From Cryomorpha ignava (GTDB taxonomy: Bacteria > Bacteroidota > Bacteroidia > Flavobacteriales_D > Cryomorphaceae): a DNA stretch of 64,000 bases. Shown piece after piece: positions 1 through 9,644 of this stretch. Under the pieces are notes generated by a model. The model was not told the DNA's origin, did no database searches, and saw only the letters and a program-made list of their open reading frames with translations. The translations under genes and the position numbers were made by a program. The stretch is taken from positions 18,046-82,045 of the forward strand of contig NZ_JAAGVY010000019.1 of the NCBI RefSeq assembly GCF_010686655.1. The letters run 5' to 3'. Numbering within the stretch: position 1 is the first letter of the stretch; the number at the start of each line of letters is the position of its first letter.

Positions 1-403
1 GCTGATTGAGATAGCGCTGCTTAAATTCTTCAATCACCACTTTGCGCTGCACATCAAGGCTCGCAGGGGTAAAAGCAAGACTTAGCATGCGGTCTGACTC
101 CAGCCAGAAAGCTGTTTCAATATTCTCTTTTGGAATGGTGATGTAATAGTTGGTGAAATCATTGTTTGTAAAAGCATTGTTATTTCCACCCACCCGCTGT
201 AGCGGGTTGTCAAAGTTTGGAATATTAATACTTCCGCCAAACATCAAATGCTCAAAAAGGTGAGCAAACCCCGATCTGTTTGGGTCTTCATCGCGTGCAC
301 CCACGTCATACAAAGTATTCACAGCCACAATGGGAGTGCTCGTATCGCGATGCACAATTAGTCGCAGCCCGTTATCAAGTGTGTATTTTTTGAAATTGAT
401 CAT
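1..403 (-). CDS. M16 family zinc peptidase, N-terminal part (cut by window edge)
   Basis: The minus strand reads from an ATG at 403 to the window edge, about 134 codons without a stop. It begins MINFKKYTLDNGLRLIVH and carries HLFEHLMFGG near residue 57, the inverted zinc motif HxxEH of M16 (pitrilysin-type) peptidases with the catalytic Glu. No signal peptide is visible in this part, so it resembles cytoplasmic or processing-type M16B enzymes; the rest of the gene lies outside the window. It starts 7 bp after the stop of the NMO/FabK-type gene and is probably cotranscribed with it. It is a different gene from the M16 pair at 41894-44622. Confidence 0.88.
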   Translation of the reverse strand, partial: MINFKKYTLDNGLRLIVHRDTSTPIVAVNTLYDVGARDEDPNRSGFAHLFEHLMFGGSINIPNFDNPLQRVGGNNNAFTNNDFTNYYITIPKENIETAFWLESDRMLSLAFTPASLDVQRKVVIEEFKQRYLNQ

Positions 404-410
404 AGTTCTT

Positions 411-1358
411 TTATGTCCAGCGCAAATTACTTGTTTGGTTCACTGCCTGGTTGTATTCTTTTACTAAATCGTTTATGATTTCTTCACTTGACTCAATCTT
501 GTCAATGAGCGAGGCCACCTGACCTATCTCAAGTTCTCCTTCTTCTAAATCGCCTTCAAAAATTCCTTTTTTAGCACGTCCCTTCCCAAGTAAATCGCTT
601 AATTCGGCAGGTGAAAATCCGTTCTTATAGCCATCAATCACCTTATCGTAAAAAGCATTTTTAATAAGCCTCACAGGCGCGAGCTCCTTAAGCGTAAGCA
701 CAGTATCTCCCTCTTTTGCAGCAACTACGCGCTCTTTATAAATTTTATGCGCCGAGCTTTCTACAGCAGTAGCAAACCGGGTTCCTATCTGCACACCATC
801 GGCACCCAAAACAATAGCGGCGAGAATACCTCTGCCCGTGGCAATCCCTCCGGCCGCAATAACGGGTATACTTACTGCGCGTCGCACCTCTGGTATAAGA
901 CAAAAAGAAGTGGTTTCCTCTCGTCCGTTGTGTCCGCCTGCTTCAAATCCCTCACAAATTACTGCATCAACACCAGCGTTTTGAGCCTTGGCGGCAAATT
1001 TAGCACTGCTAACCGCTTGAATAACTTTAATTCCTCTGGATTTTAAAACTTCGGTGTATTTGGCCGGAGAACCCGCCGAGGTGATAACCACAGGAACTTT
1101 ATGCTTAAAAATAGTCTCTAAATGCTCACCAATATCGGGGTACAACAATGGTAAGTTTACAGCAAATGGTTTATTGCATGCTGCCAAATATTTTTTAATG
1201 TGGATATCCAACACTTCGGAATACATTGATCCAGACCCAATCACTCCAAGAATTCCGTTTTCAGAACAGGCACTGGCCAACTTCCACCCACTACACCAAA
1301 CCATACCGGCCTGAATAACAGGATATTTAATATCAAGAAGGGCAGTTATGGAATTCAT
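411..1358 (-). CDS. Nitronate monooxygenase / FabK-type FMN-dependent flavoprotein
   Basis: 315 residues with the TIM-barrel features of the 2-nitropropane dioxygenase-like family: PVIQAGM near the N-terminus, EGFEAGGHNG in the middle (the His is the catalytic base in nitronate monooxygenases) and the FMN-phosphate segments IPVIAAGGIATGRG and LGADGVQIGTRF. The family holds both nitronate monooxygenases, which detoxify alkyl nitronates, and FabK enoyl-ACP reductases; the sequence alone does not separate them. It begins at an ATG and is divergent from the barrel gene at 1486. The M16 peptidase follows 7 bp downstream. Confidence 0.85.
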   Translation of the reverse strand: MNSITALLDIKYPVIQAGMVWCSGWKLASACSENGILGVIGSGSMYSEVLDIHIKKYLAACNKPFAVNLPLLYPDIGEHLETIFKHKVPVVITSAGSPAKYTEVLKSRGIKVIQAVSSAKFAAKAQNAGVDAVICEGFEAGGHNGREETTSFCLIPEVRRAVSIPVIAAGGIATGRGILAAIVLGADGVQIGTRFATAVESSAHKIYKERVVAAKEGDTVLTLKELAPVRLIKNAFYDKVIDGYKNGFSPAELSDLLGKGRAKKGIFEGDLEEGELEIGQVASLIDKIESSEEIINDLVKEYNQAVNQTSNLRWT

Positions 1359-1472
1359 AAATCTGAATTAATTATTGCAAACTGCGAATTAACGAAAAAG
1401 ATCTTCGAAACCTAAGTCGTGTAAATTAACGTACTAACCTTTTAATCTCTATTATGTTTTCATTTAACTTTC

Positions 1473-1480
1473 TATATTTG
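1473..1480 (+). promoter_or_regulatory. Bacteroidota -7 promoter box TATATTTG for the DUF6089-like gene
   Basis: Exact match to the TAnnTTTG consensus, ending only 5 bp before the ATG at 1486. Transcription would start at or beside the start codon, so the mRNA may be leaderless or nearly so. No good -33 TTTG box was found. Confidence 0.55.
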
Positions 1481-1485
1481 CCTCT

Positions 1486-2460
1486 ATGCTAAAAAAGCAA
1501 GGATACATTTTTATTGCGATTTTTTTGGGATTGAGCTCTACGCTTACAGCCCAGTACCGCTGGGACTATGGGGTTAGTCTGGGTGCTTCAAACTACCTTG
1601 GCGAAATAGGAGGACAGGAAGAAACACGCAGAGACTTTGTGTTTGATATGAAGCTTAATCGCACACAATACGTGGTTGGCGCATTTGGAAGGTATAAATT
1701 TTCTCCTCAGCTTTCGGCGAATGTTGGTATAAATTACGGCCAGATTAAAGCCAATGATTACAATTCTCAAAATCCGGCTCGGGTAGCGCGAAACCTTAGT
1801 TTTAGAAATAATATTATAGAGCTAACCGGTAGAATGGAGCTTACCTTGTTTTACGACAATGATGTAGGCGGTCGTGGCTATTACAATCCAGACTTTCGGA
1901 TATATGGTTTTGTGGGTGCAGGTGTAATGAAGCACAATCCAAAAATTAGATATCAGGGTCCACTTTCTGAATACGACGGAGAACTAATTGACCTTCAGCC
2001 ACTTCAAACAGAAGGCGTAGAATATAAGCTATGGCAATTTACTCTGCCAGCTGGTATTGGACTATACTTTACGCACAAAAAAATTCACCGATTTGGTTGG
2101 GAAATCGGATATAGAACTACATTTACCGATTACTTGGATGATGTGAGTACAAACTACGTTGCTGACGATAAACTCGCTCAAGGCCAATTGGAGATTGCGC
2201 GGGAATTAGCGAATCGCACAGATGCTGAATCACTAGCAAATGCGGCGGCTTATGCAGAAGAGTACGATATGGATGTGCCAAACGCAGGCAGTTTTGCGCC
2301 GGGCGAAAAACGGGGAGATGTAACTAATAACGATGGTTATCTTTTTACACAATTTAGCTATAGCTACGTAATAAAAGGACGAAGCAGTTTCTACAAGAAG
2401 CGATATAGTTGGATTAAGAAAAAGAAACGTACCCGCAGAAAGAGCAGAGCGAAATTCTAA
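1486..2460 (+). CDS. DUF6089-like outer-membrane beta-barrel protein
   Basis: 324 residues. Residues 1-22 form a Sec signal peptide (hydrophobic IFIAIFLGLSSTLTA followed by Q). The mature start YRWDYGVSLGASNYLGEIGG and the alternating aromatic strands that follow match the DUF6089 family of Bacteroidota surface proteins as I remember it. A short acidic/Ala-rich insert lies around 225-265 and the protein ends in a strongly basic tail (KKKKRTRRKSRAKF). A structural or porin-like outer-membrane role is inferred; no enzyme motif is visible. The stop codon overlaps the stop of the convergent GT2 gene by 4 bp, leaving no room for a terminator. Confidence 0.78.
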   Translation: MLKKQGYIFIAIFLGLSSTLTAQYRWDYGVSLGASNYLGEIGGQEETRRDFVFDMKLNRTQYVVGAFGRYKFSPQLSANVGINYGQIKANDYNSQNPARVARNLSFRNNIIELTGRMELTLFYDNDVGGRGYYNPDFRIYGFVGAGVMKHNPKIRYQGPLSEYDGELIDLQPLQTEGVEYKLWQFTLPAGIGLYFTHKKIHRFGWEIGYRTTFTDYLDDVSTNYVADDKLAQGQLEIARELANRTDAESLANAAAYAEEYDMDVPNAGSFAPGEKRGDVTNNDGYLFTQFSYSYVIKGRSSFYKKRYSWIKKKKRTRRKSRAKF

Positions 2461-3206
2461 CGTTTCCAAAACTGGCTTAGCTTGCGCAAAGGCTTTTTTA
2501 TCAGCGTAAGTTTTCCGGGCTTCAATCCATTTAACTTCCATGCGAGACGGTCTTCGGCATTTGCCTTTAGCCTGTTTTTTGTCGACGCATTGCTTTGGCC
2601 TCCGGTTTTCATTTTTACTAATACCTGATTTAGATACACTGCGGAGGCATTGTAGCGATATAAAAATCGCAAAATCAGTTCATAGTCGGCACTGGTTTTT
2701 AAAAGCGTATTAAACGCACCAAAATCGCTATAGAGTTTTCTTTTTGCAAAAAATGCCGGGTGTGGCGGCATCCATCCGTTCAGAAAAGCTTCTTTCCGGT
2801 AGGCGCCCGAAATCCATAACCGCTTAACTTTCGAGGTGTTTAAACGATCTACATATTCCAAATTTCCATAGCAGGTATCAGCTCCTGAATTTTGTATCGC
2901 TTCTACCACATTTCCTATTACATCGGGATTCGCGTAAGCATCATCGGCATTTAAAATGGCAATCAAATCGCCGGTAGCCAGCGCAACACCTTTATTCATT
3001 GCATCGTAAACTCCATTATCTGGTTTTGAAATTACTTTATGGATATCAGCTTTGTGCTTTTCAATAATATTAACCGTATCATCTTTTGAAGCGCCATCGA
3101 TTAAAATATACTCAATGTTTGTATACTTCTGATTGACCACCGACTGAATGGTTTCTTCGATTGTAGATGCAGCATTGTACGAAATGGTGATAACACTAAC
3201 TTTCAT
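2457..3206 (-). CDS. Family 2 glycosyltransferase (WcaE-like)
   Basis: 249 residues. A GT-A Rossmann start MKVSVITISYNAASTIEETI is followed by the acceptor-loop sequence KPDNGVYDAMNKG typical of colanic-acid-type GT2 enzymes and by the metal-binding stretch ILNADDAY (a DXD variant). It should transfer a sugar from an NDP-sugar to a lipid-linked glycan on the cytoplasmic face. It is the last gene of the minus-strand glycan run and starts in an ATGA overlap with the upstream acyltransferase. Confidence 0.9.
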   Translation of the reverse strand: MKVSVITISYNAASTIEETIQSVVNQKYTNIEYILIDGASKDDTVNIIEKHKADIHKVISKPDNGVYDAMNKGVALATGDLIAILNADDAYANPDVIGNVVEAIQNSGADTCYGNLEYVDRLNTSKVKRLWISGAYRKEAFLNGWMPPHPAFFAKRKLYSDFGAFNTLLKTSADYELILRFLYRYNASAVYLNQVLVKMKTGGQSNASTKNRLKANAEDRLAWKLNGLKPGKLTLIKKPLRKLSQFWKR

Positions 3207-3751
3207 TCTATGATTCTTTCACGCAAAGCTGTGGCGGGATTACCTGCATAAATCTGATAAGGCTCAAGATTCTTTGTTGCAACAGAACCTACGCTCAATA
3301 CCGAATGTGATTTGCAGGTAACTCCCGGACAAACAACTGATTTGGCACCTATCCACACGCCATCTTCAATAATAATAGGATACACTTCCAAGTTGAATGC
3401 CGGTTTTTTATAATTGTGATTTCCGGTAAGGAGCATGGCACCTTGGGAAATAGAGACATTGGCGCCAATAGTTACCATGGCCAAATTGTCAATCCATGCC
3501 TTCTCTCCTATCCAGGTGTTTTTATCGATTTTCAAAAACCAGGGATACTTTATCAAAACACAAGGTTTTATGACAACTCCTGAAGCTATCTTCGCCCCAA
3601 ACATTCGCAGAAGCAAGCGCTTTAAGGCTGAAACCGGGAATAAATATGATTGAAAAAAGACAAGGCTCACAATATACCAAAGCCCTCTTTTTACAGCCGA
3701 GCCCGGTTTATAATGGCTATTATCATAAAGTGCGAAATCTACTTTATTCAT
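3203..3751 (-). CDS. WcaF-like hexapeptide acyltransferase
   Basis: 182 residues. A left-handed beta-helix is indicated by hexapeptide repeats (IGEKAWIDN, IGANVSISQGAML, IEDGVWIGAKSVVCPGV, SVLSVGSVATKN) and by TGNHNY, the catalytic-His loop of the WcaF/LacA group. The C-terminus YAGNPATALRERI is also typical. It probably O-acetylates a sugar of the surface polysaccharide in the cytoplasm. Overlaps of 4 bp on both sides indicate translational coupling. Confidence 0.87.
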   Translation of the reverse strand: MNKVDFALYDNSHYKPGSAVKRGLWYIVSLVFFQSYLFPVSALKRLLLRMFGAKIASGVVIKPCVLIKYPWFLKIDKNTWIGEKAWIDNLAMVTIGANVSISQGAMLLTGNHNYKKPAFNLEVYPIIIEDGVWIGAKSVVCPGVTCKSHSVLSVGSVATKNLEPYQIYAGNPATALRERIIE

Positions 3752-4893
3752 TGAAAAAGCAATTTATAGGCTTCGATATTTTCTTTGAGATGAACTCTGC
3801 TTGCAGCTTTCTCGCTTAAATTCGAAAACTTAAGATCGTAATCAGCTTGGCTCATGGCCGCAATTTGAGAAATATAATTGACAAAACCACTTGGTTCAGA
3901 AAGCGGCATTTCTACACCCAGGCCATCATTTTGCAAATTTTTCCACGGCGTTTTATCAGAGATTAAAACAGGCAATCCATTCAGCAGCGATTCAATAATG
4001 GCATGGCCGTAGTTTTCGCCCAGCGTGGGGAGAAAAAAGAGGTGTGCTTCCGCGAATAAACCGGCAATACTATCGGAAGGCATTGCCCCCGAAAAGGTGA
4101 CGGCTACATTTGCCGGCAAGGTATCTGCAATTATTTTGCATTCCGAGAAGTATTCTGAATCGTAGACCGTTCCCACAAAATTTATCTCGACGTGAAATTT
4201 TGAATCGATATTGCGAAAACACTCCAGCGCAAAAGCGGTATTCTTCTCGCGGGCAATGCGGGCTACCGAAATAATCTTTAAGCTGTTTTCATGTTTCTCT
4301 ATTCGTTGCGCCTCCTTGCCCGGAATAGAAGGTAAATTTGGTATAACCTGAATATCAGCTTTACGCGCAATTTCTTTTTTGATTTGGTTCGCTTCGTCGG
4401 CATTGGTAGCATGAAACCGCACTCGTCTATACAATCCCAAAAACTTGGCGAGATTCAAGAATGCTTTCTTTTTTTGGGGCTTTATACTCAAAGCTCCTTC
4501 GGCAAGCATTCCGCGTGGGGCAACGGTTATTTTTCTACCGAGTTTATTCGCTTTTATAAGTGGGGTAACAGAGAAGTATTTGCTGAAAACCCCATTGATA
4601 TAAACTTGATAATCAGAAAGATCAAGCATAATTTCTTTCATCGTAGATTGTAGTAATCTATCTGAAGAAATGTACCACACATCTGCTTTTCCCACGTTAA
4701 TCCATTTATTTGGAAGAACATTGGCGTAGGGCTCGGTTTCTAAATAATCGTGATCTAAACAAACGACTTTAAAATCAATCTCATCGCCCAGCAAATGCAC
4801 CAAATTTGCACACGACCTTATTGGACCACCTGCTTTATAACCAGGCAAATACCAATCGGTAAAAATGAGAACTTTTGCTTTAGTTGATTTCAT
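3748..4893 (-). CDS. Family 4 glycosyltransferase
   Basis: 381 residues with GT-B fold. The N-terminal domain opens with VLIFTDWYLPGYKAGGPIRS (glycine-rich acceptor loop). The C-terminal donor domain has ISVARIAREKN, then FLPTLGENYGHAIIESLLNGLPVLIS, the E-x7-E retaining motif. It overlaps asnB by 14 bp and the wcaF-like gene by 4 bp. Donor and acceptor cannot be read from the sequence. Confidence 0.9.
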   Translation of the reverse strand: MKSTKAKVLIFTDWYLPGYKAGGPIRSCANLVHLLGDEIDFKVVCLDHDYLETEPYANVLPNKWINVGKADVWYISSDRLLQSTMKEIMLDLSDYQVYINGVFSKYFSVTPLIKANKLGRKITVAPRGMLAEGALSIKPQKKKAFLNLAKFLGLYRRVRFHATNADEANQIKKEIARKADIQVIPNLPSIPGKEAQRIEKHENSLKIISVARIAREKNTAFALECFRNIDSKFHVEINFVGTVYDSEYFSECKIIADTLPANVAVTFSGAMPSDSIAGLFAEAHLFFLPTLGENYGHAIIESLLNGLPVLISDKTPWKNLQNDGLGVEMPLSEPSGFVNYISQIAAMSQADYDLKFSNLSEKAASRVHLKENIEAYKLLFQ

Positions 4894-6754
4894 TTTCTGA
4901 CATCCACGCTTGAAGAACGCAAAGATACCACAATCTCGACCAAGTAACTTGCGGCTTTCCTTTTAGAAAATCGTCCCATCTTTTTGATATTGCCTTGGCA
5001 TTAAAAGCATCATTTGCGCCTAGCGCAGAAAGGTGATCTCCGCAAAAATCTTTTAGCTCATTGCGCATCCATGAATCCCATGGAAAGGTGAATCCCATTT
5101 TGGGTCTATTTACAATCTCTGATGGCAGGAGGTCGCCCATAGCATCTACCAGCAATTTTTTGGGAGAAGTGGGGAATTTATACTTGTCGGGAACGGCCAT
5201 TACGGCGCTCACCAATTCGTGATCTAAAAACGGAACCCGAATTTCGAGTGCATGCGCCATACTCATTTGATCTGAATCTCGAAGCAAAACAGCCTGCAAG
5301 TATGTTACTATTTCAGCATAGGTAACCCGGCTTAAAATTGGTAGTGAATATCCGGGAGTTTGATATCCCACTCCTTGTTTTACAAGGCTAAAAACACTGT
5401 TTTCTCCTCTTTTTCCATAAGGGCTCAATGTAGCGTTAATCTCTCTGGATGAGACTTCGCGGCTGTATTGGTACACATTTTCAAGATCGAGATAATGCTC
5501 TGTAATAATCTGCTTGATTTTAGAACTGGCCACCCCGGGTCTTGCCATTTTAAGCACATTTCCCGCAAGGGCGCGCGAAAATCTTGGAAAACTCATAATC
5601 CACCCTTTATCGCGAAGCTGATAAAACTGTTTGAAAATGGGATATCCGGCAAAAAGTTCGTCGCCACCAAGCCCTGACAAAACAGCGGTGATTCCCGCTT
5701 CTTTAGCGGCTTTTGAAACCAAGAATGTATTTATTCCATCGCCCGATGGATGATCCATCGCAGTGATCGCTGACGGTAGATTTTGGAGTAAAGCTTCGGG
5801 AGCGAGATTGATTTCTGTATGAGCTGTATCGTATTTATCTGCTATAATCTGAGCGTACTTTGCTTCGCTAAACTCGGAGTTATCAAAAGAAATTGTAAAC
5901 GTTCGCAACTTTTGCTTTTGCCTTGACGCAAGCGCTACAATGGCGCTGGAATCTATCCCACCAGAAAGAAATGCACCCATAGGCACATCAGCGATAAGCC
6001 TGCGCTGAACAGATTCGTCTAATTTTTGCCTGATTACTGCGGTAGTTTCGGCATACGATAGTCCGGTCATGCTGTGATCTACATGCTCTACCGGATTCCA
6101 AAAAGATGATAGCTTTATTTCATTATCGGCCATCTTCATAACGCCTCCAGCTGGAAGCATAAAAATACCTTTTAAAATTGTGTTTGTTCCATTAACAGTT
6201 TGGTAGCGAAGGTACTCGCCCAGCACATCCAGGTTTAATTCACCCTGCACCATTTCGCTTTTAAGCAAGCTGCGAATTTCGCTTGAGAAAATAAGGTGCT
6301 CGTTTGTTCTCGCGTAATACAAGGGTTTTATTCCCATTCTATCTCGTGCGAGAATAAGTTCTTCTTTTTGAGCATCCCAGAAAGCAAAGGCAAACATACC
6401 ATTGCACCGGCTTAAAAAAGAAGTGCCCCATTTTATTAATCCGGCGAGTAAAACTTCGGTATCGCAATTCGTCTTGAACTCATAATCTGAAATTGATTCT
6501 TTGAGCTTTCGGAAATTGTAAATCTCGCCATTAAAAATCAGCGTATAGCGACCGGTTGGATCTTCCATTGGCTGATTTGCAGCGCTCGACAGATCAATAA
6601 TACTCAGCCTTCTGTGGCCCAGCAAAATCATTGATTTTTGAATAGCTCCTTTTGCATCAGGCCCTCGGTGAGCCAATGCATTATTCATTTTGGCAATTTT
6701 ACGTTGTCCGTCACTTTGTGAAAGACTTCCGTAAATACCATTGATTCCGCACAT
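4880..6754 (-). CDS. asnB: Asparagine synthase (glutamine-hydrolysing) family amidotransferase
   Basis: 624 residues. It starts MCGINGIYG; Cys2 is the N-terminal nucleophile of class II glutamine amidotransferases. AHRGPDAKG and LIFNGEIYNF complete the glutaminase domain. SGGIDSS near residue 265 is the ATP-pyrophosphatase loop of the synthetase domain. In polysaccharide clusters AsnB relatives often amidate uronic acids or other sugar carboxylates instead of aspartate; its position between glycosyltransferase and epimerase genes favours that, by inference. It overlaps the SDR gene upstream by 1 bp. Confidence 0.92.
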   Translation of the reverse strand: MCGINGIYGSLSQSDGQRKIAKMNNALAHRGPDAKGAIQKSMILLGHRRLSIIDLSSAANQPMEDPTGRYTLIFNGEIYNFRKLKESISDYEFKTNCDTEVLLAGLIKWGTSFLSRCNGMFAFAFWDAQKEELILARDRMGIKPLYYARTNEHLIFSSEIRSLLKSEMVQGELNLDVLGEYLRYQTVNGTNTILKGIFMLPAGGVMKMADNEIKLSSFWNPVEHVDHSMTGLSYAETTAVIRQKLDESVQRRLIADVPMGAFLSGGIDSSAIVALASRQKQKLRTFTISFDNSEFSEAKYAQIIADKYDTAHTEINLAPEALLQNLPSAITAMDHPSGDGINTFLVSKAAKEAGITAVLSGLGGDELFAGYPIFKQFYQLRDKGWIMSFPRFSRALAGNVLKMARPGVASSKIKQIITEHYLDLENVYQYSREVSSREINATLSPYGKRGENSVFSLVKQGVGYQTPGYSLPILSRVTYAEIVTYLQAVLLRDSDQMSMAHALEIRVPFLDHELVSAVMAVPDKYKFPTSPKKLLVDAMGDLLPSEIVNRPKMGFTFPWDSWMRNELKDFCGDHLSALGANDAFNAKAISKRWDDFLKGKPQVTWSRLWYLCVLQAWMSENEIN

Positions 6755-7692
6755 TAGCTAAGTATATAAGAGGTGTTTTCGAGTATTTTTGAAATTCCGG
6801 CGTGAAGCGGAAGTAAATCACGGCCTAAGATAGACATCATCTTAGAATTATCGGGCATTCTGCGGGTCATATCACCTTCTTTTAATGGTGGAAGATGGGT
6901 AATTTTAGATTTTGAACCAGTGATTTCAATGATGGTTTTTGCCAGCTCTAAAATATTCATTTCCACATTTGATCCTACGTTCATTACGTCGTTCACACAT
7001 TCATTTCCATAAAAAGCTCCAAGGACGGCATCTGTATTGTCGTCAACGAAGCAAAATGTGCGCGTTTGGTCGCCTTCGCCAAATACGGTGAGGTCGTGGC
7101 CTTGGAGGGCAGACCGAATGAATTTTGAGATCACAAAATCGGGGCTCTGCTTTACACCATAGGTATTAAAAAATCGGAAAATGGTATAATTCAGGTCGTA
7201 TTCTACCTGATAAGAACGTAGAAATGCTTCGCCAATATTTTTCACAATGGCATACGGTAATTTCGAGTTGAGTGGAGTCGTATCTTCATTTTGTGGAATT
7301 TCTACAGGCTCGCCATATACTTCAGAACTGCTTGAAAAGAAAACGCGGCTCACACCGGTGTTTTTACTCAAATCGAGAATATTTCGAATTCCGTTTATAT
7401 CATCCAGCACTTTTACCGGATTCTCGAGTGTACGTCGCACGCCTACTGTAGCTGCGTAGTGAAACACATAATCAAACTTATATGCAAAAAAGACCGCGGA
7501 GATATCCTTAAATATATTTACATCGCATTTTATAAATTTTATGTTTTGATACATCCCTTCAGGAACTTTTATACGCATTCCGGTTTGCAAATTGTCTACC
7601 ACTACAATCTCGTCCTCTTTTTTATGAGAGAGTTTTTCTGCGAGTTCGCTCGCTATAAATCCGGCTCCGCCGGTTACCAATATTCTACTCAT
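6754..7692 (-). CDS. NAD-dependent sugar epimerase/dehydratase (extended SDR)
   Basis: 312 residues. The Rossmann motif GGAGFIA is at residues 8-14, followed by VVDNLQTG, the Ser segment SSSSEVYGEPVEIPQ and the catalytic PYAIVK (YxxxK). FNTYGVKQSPDFVISKFI is typical of GalE, UDP-glucuronate decarboxylase and 4-epimerase-like enzymes. It likely makes a nucleotide sugar for the local glycan; the exact reaction is not readable. It overlaps the GT4 gene upstream by 8 bp and asnB downstream by 1 bp. Confidence 0.88.
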   Translation of the reverse strand: MSRILVTGGAGFIASELAEKLSHKKEDEIVVVDNLQTGMRIKVPEGMYQNIKFIKCDVNIFKDISAVFFAYKFDYVFHYAATVGVRRTLENPVKVLDDINGIRNILDLSKNTGVSRVFFSSSSEVYGEPVEIPQNEDTTPLNSKLPYAIVKNIGEAFLRSYQVEYDLNYTIFRFFNTYGVKQSPDFVISKFIRSALQGHDLTVFGEGDQTRTFCFVDDNTDAVLGAFYGNECVNDVMNVGSNVEMNILELAKTIIEITGSKSKITHLPPLKEGDMTRRMPDNSKMMSILGRDLLPLHAGISKILENTSYILS

Positions 7693-8734
7693 CCTCGTTT
7701 TCTAAATAGTTTAATGCGGTATTAACCCACAATTCTATATTCATTTTAGCCGCCAGCTTTTTACTTTGTCTTCCCATCTCAATTAAATCTCTATCCGGCA
7801 TATCTACTATACTTTGCATAGCTTCTGCAAGTTGCATTTCGTTTTTTGGATTCACCAGGATTCCGTTCACTCCAGGTTGCAAAAAAGCGGTTGCGGCCCC
7901 TACAGTCTTAGAGCAAATTAGCGGATAGCCAGCTGCAGCAAATTCGTGAACTACCACTCCCCAAGGCTCATTATGGCTCGGCAAAACAAATACCCCTCCT
8001 TTGGCCACAAATTTATACAAATCGGCAGGTTGAACAAACCCAAGGTGCTGTATTCCTTCATGCTGCATGCGCGATTCGTAAAGCGCTCCATGTCCCGCGC
8101 AATAGAGTTGCCAGTCGCCGGCATTTATCCGCTTAAAAGCATTCCATAGTTCTATTACGCCTTTAAAGTCAACATATCTACCTACAAATACAAATCGATG
8201 CGGAAATTGGGTTTCGGGATACTCCCATTTTATTTCGCTCCATTTTTTTACATCGACAGTATAAAATCCGGTTTGAATCTCGTTTTTTTTAAAACCCAGC
8301 TTCCGGGCGTATTCGCGTTGCGGATTGCCGGGCACCCATGCAAAGCGAAATGCAGACTTGAAAAAAAGCTTTGCTCGCAGAAGTGCGAGTCTGGCTTTCA
8401 ATCCCTTTTCAAGCTGATTATCCAGGGCAATTATTGTTTTTGTTGTATTGTGCAACGAATGACATATTGCCACATACCCTCTATCTATCCAACCGCTGCA
8501 CACAATGGCGCCCGGTGATATACTTTCTATTTTTTGTTGCAAGGCTCGGTTTGAAAAATCAGAACGCAGGTAAAAATGACATTCCGATTTTTTAAAATCA
8601 AACTCAAAAGGAGCTTCAGCATTTACGGGATAATGAAATACATTTACCTCAACACCATCATCAGCCAATCTATCAAGGCAAACCTTGATATAATCAGCAA
8701 GCTCGGTATAGAGAAATACAATGCTCTTTTTCAT
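7685..8734 (-). CDS. Family 4 glycosyltransferase
   Basis: 349 residues, GT-B type. FVFVGRYVDFKGVIELWNAF marks the start of the donor domain and FVLPSHNEPWGVVVHEFAAAGYPLI carries the E-x7-E motif. The N-terminal acceptor domain is short and diverged (MKKSIVFLYTELADYIKV). It starts 1 bp after the stop of the SGNH-like gene and overlaps the epimerase gene by 8 bp. Confidence 0.87.
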   Translation of the reverse strand: MKKSIVFLYTELADYIKVCLDRLADDGVEVNVFHYPVNAEAPFEFDFKKSECHFYLRSDFSNRALQQKIESISPGAIVCSGWIDRGYVAICHSLHNTTKTIIALDNQLEKGLKARLALLRAKLFFKSAFRFAWVPGNPQREYARKLGFKKNEIQTGFYTVDVKKWSEIKWEYPETQFPHRFVFVGRYVDFKGVIELWNAFKRINAGDWQLYCAGHGALYESRMQHEGIQHLGFVQPADLYKFVAKGGVFVLPSHNEPWGVVVHEFAAAGYPLICSKTVGAATAFLQPGVNGILVNPKNEMQLAEAMQSIVDMPDRDLIEMGRQSKKLAAKMNIELWVNTALNYLENEDE

Positions 8735-8735
8735 T

Positions 8736-9644
8736 CTAATTCTTCAATAGTTTACGTATTTCGGGTAAAATGGCATTTTCGATTTTTACCAATCCGGATG
8801 GTTTTGGATGAATTTCATCACGGTAGTCATCAAGCTCAAAACCCGAATCAAGCCCCGAAATTACAGCTATATTATTCTGTTTTAGGAAATCTTCGAGCTG
8901 CATTCCCATTTCTGAAAAGGTTTGGTTTTCAAACTCATTTTTATCAGCATGATGATAAACCAATAATGGAATATGATGGGTTGATGCGTAATTTACAAAA
9001 TCGCCCCATCCTTTATCGTGCTCGTATTTATTTGGCTTTCCGCCTTTTACAACACCCAGTTTATCCCAATTTACGGTATCAAACATTCGGGTGTAAGCCC
9101 AATATAGTGCATCACTAATAGCGAGTGAAGGATTTTTTTCGGGATAGTAAGGTGTATTTCCCACCACATTCTCAAAAGTCATTTGATCTTGCCAGTCATG
9201 GCTGCTAAAGAGCAGCACGATTGCTTCTGCATCGTAATCGCCATGCTCTTGCATCCATGCAAATGCATTGTCGGGCCCCCAGCTTCCTGCCGAAATATTT
9301 AAGACCTGATAATCGCTTCCGTCGCTGTTCAAATCTTTTTCGAGTAATGTGCTCGTCAGTTCAGATTGATCTGTGCCAACACCACCATTGAGCACAGAAT
9401 CACCAAATTTGAGAATTTTTACCGCGTTGGGACGCAATTCATCACTGCGCATGCCTTCGCTATTTATGTAAATATAATTCCCAAAGCGGGTCATTTCCTG
9501 ATTGGGTTTTAAGGCATATTCATAATTTAGCGATACATTGTAACGGGGAATTTCTCCAAAGCCCAACAATAGTCGCAGCGCTATCTCTATTGCCAGAAGG
9601 CTAAGGACAACAATGACAATATTACGCCAGAATCGCTTGCTCAT
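8736..9644 (-). CDS. Membrane-anchored SGNH/GDSL hydrolase-like protein
   Basis: 302 residues. One N-terminal membrane helix (IVIVVLSLLAIEIALRLLL, about 9-28) anchors a domain with SGNH landmarks: GDSVLNG near residue 81 (block I Ser), NISAGSWG (block II), SSHDWQD where block III normally has GxND, and DEIHP near the C-terminus (block V Asp-His pair). Such proteins in glycan loci often add or remove O-acyl groups outside the cytoplasm. Loss of the block III Asn may alter the oxyanion hole. The 5' end overlaps the polymerase/ligase gene by 23 bp. Confidence 0.75.
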   Translation of the reverse strand: MSKRFWRNIVIVVLSLLAIEIALRLLLGFGEIPRYNVSLNYEYALKPNQEMTRFGNYIYINSEGMRSDELRPNAVKILKFGDSVLNGGVGTDQSELTSTLLEKDLNSDGSDYQVLNISAGSWGPDNAFAWMQEHGDYDAEAIVLLFSSHDWQDQMTFENVVGNTPYYPEKNPSLAISDALYWAYTRMFDTVNWDKLGVVKGGKPNKYEHDKGWGDFVNYASTHHIPLLVYHHADKNEFENQTFSEMGMQLEDFLKQNNIAVISGLDSGFELDDYRDEIHPKPSGLVKIENAILPEIRKLLKN

